DNA of 19,369 nt from an uncultured Collinsella sp. (GTDB lineage Bacteria > Actinomycetota > Coriobacteriia > Coriobacteriales > Coriobacteriaceae). Positions 7,834 through 14,253 of this stretch are shown here, one piece after another. The first letter of the stretch is position 1; each line of letters starts with the position of its first letter. Under the pieces are notes generated by a model, which had not been told where the DNA came from, ran no database searches, and saw only the letters and a program-made list of their open reading frames with translations. The stretch is taken from contig URGF01000026.1 in assembly GCA_900547285.1 (NCBI GenBank), positions 1 through 19,369 of the forward strand, read 5' to 3'. The translations under genes were made by a program, and so were the position numbers.

Positions 7834-7877
7834 CCTGCGCCCAGACGGCATCGGTGTCGTCCGGGCGCAGGTCTTTT
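7834..7877 (+). terminator. Rho-independent terminator of the P1B-ATPase operon
   Basis: A 14-bp stem pairs 7834-7847 (CCTGCGCCCAGACG) with 7858-7871 (CGTCCGGGCGCAGG), with a single A-C mismatch and a 10-nt loop. TCTTTT follows. It starts 27 bases after the ATPase stop. The T-run overlaps the probable TTG start of the PIN-domain gene. Confidence 0.85.
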
Positions 7878-8370
7878 GCATTTGGATGCCAACGTATGGG
7901 TTGATTCGTTTTGCGTCGACCATGCCGAGTCGCTTGCCGCACGCTCGTTTATTGGGCAGACGACGGAGGCGGGGGCATTGCTGTTCTTTCCGGTGCATAT
8001 CGCCAAGGACGTACTGTATGTTGTACAGCACGAACTGAAGCGCAGCGTTCTTGCCAGCGGGGGAGCGCTCGGCGAGGCTTCTGCCCGCGCGATTGGCGAT
8101 GCGGCGCTGGCGTTTGTTCGGAACATGACCGAAAACGCCACGGCCGTGGGTGCAGATGCGTCGGACCTTTGGCTGGCCGACAAATACTTAGCGCTCCATC
8201 GCGATTACGAGGACAACTTGGTACTCGCCGCATGCAAACGCGCCCAGGTCGATTACTTGGTGACCAACGATCGAAAACTGCTCGAACATGCCGATCTTGC
8301 AGCAAAGACACCTCGTCAAATGATGCCGATTCTTGCCTTGGCCGAATGCGGCGGCGCGGCAATCGGTTGA
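7876..8370 (+). CDS. PIN-domain protein (putative ribonuclease)
   Basis: The ~164-residue protein begins (M/L)HLDANVWVDSF and contains FFPVHIAKDVLYVVQHEL, HRDYEDNLVLAAC and YLVTNDRKLLEHA, ending near TPRQMM. The spaced acidic residues (D in LDAN, E in QHE, D in YEDN, D in TND) are the PIN-nuclease metal-binding set. The start is uncertain. A TTG at 7876 puts the first catalytic Asp at residue 4, as usual for PIN proteins, with GGCGCAGG a few bases upstream. A GTG at 7813 would add 21 residues encoded by the terminator hairpin and has no ribosome site. No antitoxin gene is adjacent, so this looks like a solitary PIN protein and not a VapBC toxin. It ends before a hairpin at 8383-8419. Confidence 0.75.
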   Translation: MHLDANVWVDSFCVDHAESLAARSFIGQTTEAGALLFFPVHIAKDVLYVVQHELKRSVLASGGALGEASARAIGDAALAFVRNMTENATAVGADASDLWLADKYLALHRDYEDNLVLAACKRAQVDYLVTNDRKLLEHADLAAKTPRQMMPILALAECGGAAIG

Positions 8371-8382
8371 CGCGAACTGTTT

Positions 8383-8419
8383 GCGGGCCTCTTGGACGAC
8401 GATGCGCCAAGGGGCCCGC
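8383..8419. terminator. Hairpin between convergent genes
   Basis: GCGGGCCTCTTGG (8383-8395) pairs with CCAAGGGGCCCGC (8407-8419) over 13 bp with one mismatch and an 11-nt loop. The plus-strand tail (GTCTGCTATTT) is only weakly T-rich, and the minus-strand tail is not T-rich. It sits between the PIN gene and the convergent unknown gene, so it likely ends one or both transcripts. Confidence 0.55.
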
Positions 8420-8428
8420 GTCTGCTAT

Positions 8429-8863
8429 TTACAAAAGCTCGGCCTTGATGGCGGGACTTTCTGCGAGCTGCTCGGCTGCCTTTTCGTCGGAGCTGTCGAG
8501 TGCTGCCAGACTGCGGTAGACCCACTCGTTGACCTGGGTGTTCTTGACGCCTGCGGTCTGCATAAGGGCGCCTACCTCGCGGATTGCTGCGAACAGATCG
8601 ACCTTGGGACCCGCGAGCTCGACCTCGATACCGTGGTAGGCGGCCACGCCGCGGTTCTCACTCACGTGGTCGATAAAGCCCTCGACGGTCTCAAGCTGCT
8701 GGGCGAGAGCTGCATCATCGTCAACGTCCAGCGCGACGAGTGCGTTCGATACCGTGAGGGCGGGATGTCCGCAGGGGACAAAGCCCTCGATGACATCCAT
8801 AGCTTCGGTAATGGTTGAGCCCAGGCCTGCGAGGGCATCGACGAGTTGCTGCTTGGTATCCAT
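8429..8863 (-). CDS. Conserved-looking hypothetical protein, acidic, 144 aa
   Basis: I do not recognise the family. The 144-residue protein (MDTKQQLVDALAGLGSTITEAMDVIEG...) is acidic and predicted mostly helical, with no signal peptide, membrane helix or enzyme motif that I can see. It has a strong ribosome site (GAAAGGA, 7-8 nt before ATG on the minus strand) and codon usage like its neighbours, so it is very likely a real gene. It contains one Cys-Gly-His-Pro element (FVPCGHPALTV) but no second cysteine pair. It is monocistronic on the minus strand, convergent with the PIN gene and divergent from ssrA; the 239 bp up to ssrA contain no further gene. Confidence 0.8.
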   Translation of the reverse strand: MDTKQQLVDALAGLGSTITEAMDVIEGFVPCGHPALTVSNALVALDVDDDAALAQQLETVEGFIDHVSENRGVAAYHGIEVELAGPKVDLFAAIREVGALMQTAGVKNTQVNEWVYRSLAALDSSDEKAAEQLAESPAIKAELL

Positions 8864-8995
8864 AACGGTCCTTTCGACGGGTCAATTTTGCTTGGCGAAA
8901 ATATACGTGACGCGATCGGTAACAAAAGTGCGAAGTGCGGCGCACATTGGGGTCTTCACAGCTCGTGCATAGAACAGCTGTCCGCTTTCAGAACG

Positions 8996-9004
8996 TGGTA
9001 AGAT
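8996..9004 (+). promoter_or_regulatory. Possible extended -10 element upstream of ssrA
   Basis: TGG followed by TAAGAT (8999-9004) resembles an extended -10 with no convincing -35. A start near 9011 would give a ~92-nt 5' leader carrying a GC hairpin (CGGGGC/GCCCCG, 9018-9031) that RNase P would remove. The evidence is weak. Confidence 0.3.
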
Positions 9005-9102
9005 AACACTCCACAAGCGGGGCTCGCCCCGTATGTTCCTTGAAAAGTCGACGGTTATCGGGTGTTTGCAGGCCCGATACCATCCAGACTTTCCCGACAT
9101 TC

Positions 9103-9466
9103 GGGGGCGACTGGTTTCGACACGATAGCTCTGAGAGAGGAAGCAAGCCGAGGTCTCCTCGCCTCGTTAAACAGGGGTACCGTCAAATTGAATTGACAAC
9201 AACTCTTCTTTTGAGCCTATGGCTCTCGCTGCTTAATTTATGGCGGCGCGTCAACCCGGTGATTTCCCCGACACCGGCGCGACGTCATCTTAGGGGAATG
9301 CTCCTGCGCACGTAATCGGTATGGCGCGGGCTAAGACCGAACCGGTTAGGACGTCGCGAGCGTGTCGCTGCGCGCAAGGCGTCCGAGACTAAACCAGCGA
9401 CTGAGCTTGGAGATGCCAATCAGGGGGCTTTCGTGGACCGGAGTTCGATTCTCCGCGCCTCCACCA
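9103..9466 (+). ncRNA. ssrA: tmRNA (transfer-messenger RNA)
   Basis: This is a 364-nt tmRNA that rescues stalled ribosomes and tags the truncated peptide for proteolysis. The 5' end GGGGGCGACTGGTTTCGAC is the canonical tmRNA start. It pairs with the 3' CGCCTCC (9456-9462), including a G3-U wobble, the alanine identity pair. Discriminator A9463 and encoded CCA (9464-9466) follow. The T-arm is CGGAG/TTCGATT/CTCCG. The tag frame is best read as GAC at 9195 to TAA at 9234-9236, giving DNNSSFEPMALAA, with the expected ALAA ending. The base 4 nt before the resume codon is A, as in E. coli. Several GC-rich stretches between 9240 and 9430 fit the pseudoknots. Confidence 0.96.
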
Positions 9467-9477
9467 TAAGTAACAGG

Positions 9478-9508
9478 CAGGTAGATATTCGTATCTACCT
9501 GTCTTTTT
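9478..9508 (+). terminator. Intrinsic terminator of ssrA
   Basis: A perfect 10-bp stem (CAGGTAGATA at 9478-9487 with TATCTACCTG at 9492-9501) is closed by a TTCG tetraloop and followed by TCTTTTT. It begins 12 bases after the tmRNA CCA end. Confidence 0.93.
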
Positions 9509-9517
9509 ATTTCTAGT

Positions 9518-9569
9518 CCGTACCGCGGAGAATCGAACTCTATGCAGGGCGCGGGCGTTAAGCAAACGC
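9518..9569. repeat. 52-bp direct repeat, copy 1 (contains inverted tmRNA T-arm)
   Basis: Positions 9518-9558 are identical to 9718-9758 (41 of 41). The next 11 bases match at 9, for 50 of 52 overall, at an offset of exactly 200 bp. Bases 9524-9540 are the exact reverse complement of the tmRNA T-arm region 9441-9457 (17 nt). Between the copies (9570-9717) I see GC-rich hairpins such as CAAACGC/GCGTTTG and GCCGGC/GCCGGT, but no convincing gene. Confidence 0.85.
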
Positions 9570-9717
9570 GAAGCGTTTGTAGCCCGCGGGCGAGGGCGGC
9601 GGCAGCCGGCCGAAGCCGGTGCAGCAAATACGCGGATTCTTCGCGCAAAGCTTCAGCCCAATATAGATGCGATGTTTATCGAATTTCAGCTGGCCTCGCC
9701 CAGCATCAACGGATCCC

Positions 9718-9769
9718 CCGTACCGCGGAGAATCGAACTCTATGCAGGGCGCGGGCGTAAAGAAAACGC
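9718..9769. repeat. 52-bp direct repeat, copy 2 (contains inverted tmRNA T-arm)
   Basis: This is the second copy of the repeat at 9518-9569, again carrying the 17-nt reverse complement of the tmRNA T-arm (9724-9740). It runs almost directly into the 62-bp tandem array that starts about 9774. Confidence 0.85.
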
Positions 9770-9773
9770 CTCA

Positions 9774-9988
9774 GTGACGCAGAGTGGGACGCGTTTTCCC
9801 AATGACTGCCCAGGCGGAAACCGCATCCCGGAATCTAAGCTCGGAATGGGATACATTTTCCGGATGACGCCTCAAGTGGAAGCTGCGACCCGGAATCGAG
9901 CCGTAGAGTGGGACATGCTTTCCCCATGGCAACCCAGGTGGAAAGCGCATCCCGGAATCGCCCCTCAGAACGGGACGTGCTTTCCGCC
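9774..9988. repeat. Tandem array of degenerate 62-bp dyad-symmetric units (3.5 copies)
   Basis: Units run 9774-9835, 9836-9897, 9898-9959 and a partial 9960-9988. The GGGA landmark falls at 9786, 9848, 9910 and 9972, and CCCGGAATC at 9827, 9889 and 9951, so the period is exactly 62 bp. Within a unit a GGGAnnnGnTTTTCC-like arm faces GGAAAnnGCATCCC about 25 bp later. The arms of the first unit match at 12 of 14 positions and those of the third at 11 of 14; the second is more decayed. The 62-bp period is not a multiple of three and argues against coding. The array ends ~85 bp before the patatin gene. Confidence 0.8.
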
Positions 9989-10074
9989 AGCCGCCCCCTC
10001 AACTCCAAAACCCATGCGCCCTCCATCCCAAAACTGGGTAGAAGAAAGTCAAAACGCAATCGCAGGAGGTCAAT

Positions 10075-10953
10075 ATGACTGCAGAAGATAAGGCAAAGAA
10101 CGCCGGCAAGGTCGCGCTCGTCTTGGAGGGCGGCAGTTTTCGTGGGCAGTTTACCGCCGGCGTGCTCGACGTTCTCATGGAGGCCGGTGTCGAAATTCCG
10201 GCGGTGTACGGCGTCTCGGCCGGTGCGCTCAACGGCGTCAACTACAAGTCGCACCAGATCGGCCGCACCAACCGAGTCAATTTGACCTTCTGCAACGACA
10301 GCCGCTACATGGGCGCCGCGTCGTTTGCGTCCACGGGTTCCATCGTGGGTTACGACTTTATCTTCAACGACGTCCAGGACCGCCTGGATCCTTTTGATAA
10401 CGAGACGTTCGACGCCAGCCCTATCGAGATGTACGCCGTCGCGACGGACATGCTGTTTGGAACCGCTGCCTACCTGCCGGTCAAAAGCGCCGTGCTCGAC
10501 CTCGACGCCGTGCGCGCCTCGACGTCGCTGCCGCTGGTGACGCCGCCGGTCGAGATTGACGGGCACAAATACGTCGACGGCGGCGTGGCCGATTCGGTTC
10601 CTATCGAGCATGTGCTCGAGGAGGCGGGCTTCGACCGTGCGGTCGTCATCGTCACCCAGGACCGCTCGTATGAGAAAAAGCCCTACGAGTTTTTGCCGGC
10701 GGCGCGCGCCCGTTATGCTGACTACCCCTATCTGCTCGAGGCTATCGAGACGCGCCACGACCGCTATAACCTCCAGCGCATGCACCTGTGGAAGTATGAG
10801 CGCGATGGCCGCGCGTTGGTCGTCGCTCCGCAAAAGCCGGTCGAGGTCGGCCATGTCGAGCATGATCCAGTAAAGCTGCTCGATCTGTATATTCAGGGTC
10901 GCCAGGAGGCAAAGCGTTTGCTCGCGGAGATCCAGGAGTTTGTTGAGCGCTAG
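10075..10953 (+). CDS. Patatin-like phospholipase family protein
   Basis: This is a 292-residue predicted cytoplasmic lipid acyl hydrolase. It has the patatin oxyanion-hole motif GGSFRG (near residue 20), the nucleophile elbow GVSAG with Ser48, and the catalytic Asp in DGG (Asp168). These form the Ser-Asp dyad of the family, as in RssA/YjjU-like bacterial patatins. There is no signal peptide or membrane helix. The ATG is preceded by a perfect AGGAGG at 10064-10069. It appears monocistronic, between the repeat region and the rplM promoter. The substrate (phospholipid or other acyl ester) cannot be read from the sequence. Confidence 0.92.
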   Translation: MTAEDKAKNAGKVALVLEGGSFRGQFTAGVLDVLMEAGVEIPAVYGVSAGALNGVNYKSHQIGRTNRVNLTFCNDSRYMGAASFASTGSIVGYDFIFNDVQDRLDPFDNETFDASPIEMYAVATDMLFGTAAYLPVKSAVLDLDAVRASTSLPLVTPPVEIDGHKYVDGGVADSVPIEHVLEEAGFDRAVVIVTQDRSYEKKPYEFLPAARARYADYPYLLEAIETRHDRYNLQRMHLWKYERDGRALVVAPQKPVEVGHVEHDPVKLLDLYIQGRQEAKRLLAEIQEFVER

Positions 10954-11016
10954 CGCTGCAACGTCACGGCTCGTGGATGACATGTGCAGAAACTCTGGTC
11001 GGAGCCAAAATACCTG

Positions 11017-11044
11017 TTGACTCGTACGGCGAGCGGGGTAATAT
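11017..11044 (+). promoter_or_regulatory. Promoter of rplM-rpsI
   Basis: TTGACT (11017-11022) and TAATAT (11039-11044) are separated by 16 bp. Transcription would begin about 11051 and give a ~60-nt leader before the GTG start of rplM. Confidence 0.75.
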
Positions 11045-11050
11045 GGACGG

Positions 11051-11110
11051 GTTACTTGCAGAGCCCCGTGAATCTCTGTAACAACACGTACTGTACATGG
11101 AGGAGTCTAA
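11051..11110 (+). promoter_or_regulatory. Short leader of rplM, possible autoregulatory hairpin
   Basis: The leader holds TGCAGAG...CTCTGTA, a 7-bp stem with one wobble pair and a 10-nt loop. GTACTGTAC follows just before the GGAGGAG ribosome site. Ribosomal-protein leaders for L13 are known in several phyla; a link here is only suggested by position. Confidence 0.3.
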
Positions 11111-11554
11111 GTGATTTCGAAATCGACTCACTACGCCAAGCAGGGCGAGGTCCAGCGCAACTGGGTTCTCGTCGACGCCGATGGTGCTGTCCTGGGCCGT
11201 CTTGCCACCCAGATCGCAATGATCCTGCGCGGTAAGAACAAGCCTCAGTTCACGCCCAACAGCGACTGCGGCGACTTCGTTGTCGTCATCAACGCCGATA
11301 AGGTCCAGCTTACCGGTAACAAGGCCGACACGAAGACCTATTATCGCCACAGCGGCTACAACGGCGGCCTCAAGGCTGAGAGCTTCCGCCAGGCTATGGA
11401 GAAGCACCCGGAGAAGGTCATCGAGCGCGCCGTTCGCGGTATGCTGCCCAAGACCACCCTCGGCCGTGCCCAGATGACCAAGCTTAAGGTCTACGCTGGT
11501 GCCGAGCATCCGCACGCTGCCCAGAACCCCACGAAGATTGAGCTGGAGGCTTAA
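11111..11554 (+). CDS. rplM: 50S ribosomal protein L13 (uL13)
   Basis: The 147-residue length is typical for the family. It contains WVLVDADGAVLGRLATQIAMILRGKNKPQFTPNSDCGDFVVVINADKVQLTGNK, the core of uL13, and the later HSGYNGGLK and MLPKTTLGRAQMTKLKVYAGAEHPHAAQ. The start is a GTG preceded by GGAGGAG at 11099-11105. It is an early-assembling 23S rRNA-binding protein of the large subunit. rpsI follows after 2 bases, the usual bacterial L13-S9 operon. Confidence 0.98.
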   Translation: MISKSTHYAKQGEVQRNWVLVDADGAVLGRLATQIAMILRGKNKPQFTPNSDCGDFVVVINADKVQLTGNKADTKTYYRHSGYNGGLKAESFRQAMEKHPEKVIERAVRGMLPKTTLGRAQMTKLKVYAGAEHPHAAQNPTKIELEA

Positions 11555-11556
11555 AG

Positions 11557-11952
<396 letters not shown>

Positions 11953-11983
11953 GGTTTTATCTCCTTTCGAGATACAATGTACA

Positions 11984-12026
11984 AGCGGGGCCTGCCGATT
12001 CCTCGGCGGGTCCCGCTTTTTTTTTT
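11984..12026 (+). terminator. Intrinsic terminator of rplM-rpsI
   Basis: A 15-bp stem pairs 11984-11998 with 12003-12017 (two G-U wobbles) around a TTCC loop, ending in ten T residues. TACAAT (11973-11978) just upstream looks like a -10 but has no -35, and its transcript would run straight into this hairpin. Confidence 0.95.
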
Positions 12027-12075
12027 CGACTAGCGTGGGCGGTTGCATATCGCCTGCTAGGGAAGGAGCGATCCT

Positions 12076-13413
12076 ATGCCCCAGAACATCTTCGGTACCG
12101 ACGGCGTCCGTGGCGTCGCCAATGCCGACCTCTCGTGCGACCTTGCGTTTCGCCTGGGCCGCGCGGCGACCAAGTTTCTTGGTCCGGACATCTGCATCGG
12201 CCGTGACACGCGCCTTTCGGGCACCATGCTCGAGAGCGCTCTGACCGCCGGCATCATGGCCGAGGGCGGCCGTCCGCACTGCTGCGGCGTCATCCCCACG
12301 CCTGCCGTGGCGCTGCTCACCGTCCAGAACGAGCTCGACGGCGGCATCGTCATCTCTGCTTCGCACAATCCGCCGGAGTTCAACGGCATCAAGTTCTTTA
12401 GCCGCAAGGGCATGAAGCTTCCCGACGCGGTTGAGGAAGAGATCAGCGCCTGGGTCATGTCCGAGGAGGCCATGGCTGCCGACACGTTGCCGACCGGCGC
12501 CGGCGTGGGCCACATTATCAAGATGAAGGACGCTCGCAAGGCATATGTCGATCATGCCATCGATACGCTCGACGGCCTGAGGCTCGATGGCCTAGTCGTT
12601 GCCGTCGACTGCGGCCACGGCGCTTCTTGCCAGACTACGCCCGCCGCGCTGCAGCGCCTGGGCGCCACGGTGCACGCTATCAACACCGATTACTGCGGCA
12701 CTGACATTAACGTTGAGTGCGGCTCCACTCACCTTGAGCCCCTGCGCGAGCTCGTGCTGCGCACCCACGCCGATATCGGCCTGGCCCACGACGGCGACGC
12801 CGATCGCGTGCTGTTCGTGGACAGCGAGGGCAATGAGATCGACGGTGACTACATCCTGGCTATCTGCGGTTCTGACCTCGCCGCCCGCGGCAAGCTCGCC
12901 AACTCCGAGATCGTCTCGACCGTCATGTGCAACTTGGGCTTCTCCATCGCTATGAAGGAGCAGGGCTTCGAGATGGTCCAGACCGCCGTGGGCGACCGCT
13001 ACGTTCTGGAGCGCATGCTCGCGGACGGCGCCGTCATCGGCGGCGAACAGTCCGGCCACATCATCTTCCTGGAGCACAACACCACCGGCGACGGCCTGGT
13101 GACGGCTCTGCAGCTGCTGGCCGTGCTCAAGCGCACCGGTCGTACCCTCACCGATCTTGCCGGCATCATGAAGAAGTACCCGCAGGTACTCGTCAACGTG
13201 CATTCCGACAACAAGGCCGGCCTGGACGATTGCCAGCCCATCTGGGATGCCGTCGCTGCTGCCGAGAAGGAACTTGACGGCCGCGGTCGCATTCTGGTGC
13301 GTCCGAGCGGTACCGAGCCGCTGGTCCGCGTTATGGCCGAGGCCGAGACGCACGAGCTGACCCAGCGCGTTGTCGACGACATCGTCGAGGTTGTCAAGCG
13401 CGAACTTCCCTAA
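12076..13413 (+). CDS. glmM: Phosphoglucosamine mutase
   Basis: The 445-residue enzyme converts glucosamine-6-phosphate to glucosamine-1-phosphate, a cytoplasmic step toward UDP-GlcNAc and peptidoglycan. It opens with FGTDGVRGVAN. The phosphoserine loop is SASHNP (Ser96), the Mg-binding loop is DGDADR (Asp239, 241, 243), and the C-terminal phosphate-binding motif is RPSGTEPLVR. These distinguish GlmM from related phosphohexomutases. Length matches the family. AGGAG lies about 10 bases before the ATG. It is separated from rpsI by a terminator, so it has its own promoter or depends on read-through. crr follows 71 bp later. Confidence 0.97.
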   Translation: MPQNIFGTDGVRGVANADLSCDLAFRLGRAATKFLGPDICIGRDTRLSGTMLESALTAGIMAEGGRPHCCGVIPTPAVALLTVQNELDGGIVISASHNPPEFNGIKFFSRKGMKLPDAVEEEISAWVMSEEAMAADTLPTGAGVGHIIKMKDARKAYVDHAIDTLDGLRLDGLVVAVDCGHGASCQTTPAALQRLGATVHAINTDYCGTDINVECGSTHLEPLRELVLRTHADIGLAHDGDADRVLFVDSEGNEIDGDYILAICGSDLAARGKLANSEIVSTVMCNLGFSIAMKEQGFEMVQTAVGDRYVLERMLADGAVIGGEQSGHIIFLEHNTTGDGLVTALQLLAVLKRTGRTLTDLAGIMKKYPQVLVNVHSDNKAGLDDCQPIWDAVAAAEKELDGRGRILVRPSGTEPLVRVMAEAETHELTQRVVDDIVEVVKRELP

Positions 13414-13484
13414 TGGTCAAAAACGAGTGCCAAGTGGTAAACTGTTAAGGCTATTTTGGTCGATTGGTATGTCCGAGGGGGAGC

Positions 13485-13982
13485 ATGTTCACTAAAGTCC
13501 TAAGGTCTTTTGGTATGCGTGGTCGAGTCCTTACGCTGGATGCTCCCATCTCGGGCGACGTCATTCCGCTTTCCGAGGTAAACGACCAGACATTTGCCAC
13601 CGGCCTTTTGGGCCAGGGCGTGGCGATTCAGCCTACCGGCACGCGCGTGATTGCGCCGGCAGACGCCAAGGTCGAGGCCATTTTTCCCACGGGTCACGCC
13701 GTTGCGCTCAACACGGTCGATGGCCTAGACGTGCTGATCCACGTTGGTTTGGACACTGTTCAGCTTGAGGGCAAGCATTTTAGCGTGCATGCACAGGTGG
13801 GCGATGTCGTCCATAAGGGTGACGTGCTCATCGAGTTCGATCGCGAGGCAATTGCTGCCGAGGGCTACGATGTGACGGTTCCCATCTTGGTGTGCAACTC
13901 CGTTGAGTTCTCGAGTATCAAGGGCTCCGTTGGTGCGCATGTCGAAGAGATGGACCAGCTCATCGTTGCTCGCGAGCGCTAG
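13485..13982 (+). CDS. crr: PTS glucose-type EIIA component, stand-alone
   Basis: The 165-residue protein is a single EIIA-Glc domain. It shows APISGDVIPLSEV, GVAIQPTG, the helper histidine in TGHAVAL (His71) and the phosphorylated histidine in VLIHVGLDTVQLEGKHF (His86). VHKGDVLIEFD follows. It accepts phosphate from HPr and passes it to an EIIB, or signals by its phosphorylation state. The ATG at 13485 has GAGGGGGAG directly upstream; a GTG 21 bases earlier would add seven residues and lacks a ribosome site. No EIIB or EIIC gene is adjacent, so it serves a permease encoded elsewhere, perhaps a sugar or amino-sugar transporter given glmM and nagB beside it. Confidence 0.93.
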   Translation: MFTKVLRSFGMRGRVLTLDAPISGDVIPLSEVNDQTFATGLLGQGVAIQPTGTRVIAPADAKVEAIFPTGHAVALNTVDGLDVLIHVGLDTVQLEGKHFSVHAQVGDVVHKGDVLIEFDREAIAAEGYDVTVPILVCNSVEFSSIKGSVGAHVEEMDQLIVARER

Positions 13983-14004
13983 CAAGTGCACGTGGCCATT
14001 AGCC

Positions 14005-14253
14005 TACAATTCAAACACGTTTACGGAGGGTGCCCTTGAAAGAGGACGCCCTCCGTGGCAAGATGGGATTTGTCCGAAGCTAAACGGCTTTGGGTCACCG
14101 TGGACGGGCAGGGGCCTCGACGCGGCTAGACACGAGACACATACATTACGCGACCTCGCCCTGGTGGCCGCACACGTTGGTTGCGGCCGACGCGGGCCGC
14201 GGGCAAGTGCTTGTAAGGGAGCCTTGCCTCTCTTGTACGAGAAAGGACGCGTA
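14005..14253 (+). promoter_or_regulatory. Hairpin-rich leader (~240 nt) of nagB
   Basis: After a possible -10 TACAAT (14005-14010, no clear -35), the region up to the nagB ATG is packed with local stems. They are GGAGGGTG/CGCCCTCC (8 bp, one wobble, with an inner CCT/AGG), CCGAAGC/GCTTTGG (7 bp, one wobble), GGCCGCA/TGCGGCC (7 bp, perfect) and GGCAAG/CTTGCC. The last of these lies just before the GAAAGGA ribosome site, and TCTC/GAGA adjoins that site. There is no T-run. I do not recognise a known riboswitch or the glmS ribozyme core. It could be a cis-regulatory RNA or an independent ncRNA. Confidence 0.5.

Noticed and set aside
9018..9031. Terminator before ssrA
   Set aside because: The stem is only 6 bp with a 2-nt loop and has no T-run on either strand.
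9518..9769. Minus-strand tRNA genes suggested by the T-arm-like sequences
   Set aside because: No acceptor, D or anticodon arms and no CCA end can be fitted around either copy.
9774..9988. CRISPR array
   Set aside because: Unit drift is spread along the whole 62 bp, with no constant repeat/variable spacer alternation and no cas genes nearby.
9672..10091. A 139-codon open frame across the repeat region
   Set aside because: It runs through the 62-bp array, whose period is not a multiple of three, has no ribosome site and overlaps the patatin start.
13903..14253. Long N-terminal extension of nagB in the same frame
   Set aside because: It would overlap the end of crr and translate the hairpin-rich leader; the ATG at 14254 has a clear GAAAGGA and gives the normal family length.
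14011..14253. glmS ribozyme or T-box leader
   Set aside because: The AGCGCC cleavage-core sequence and the T-box GGTGGnACCGCG motif are both absent.
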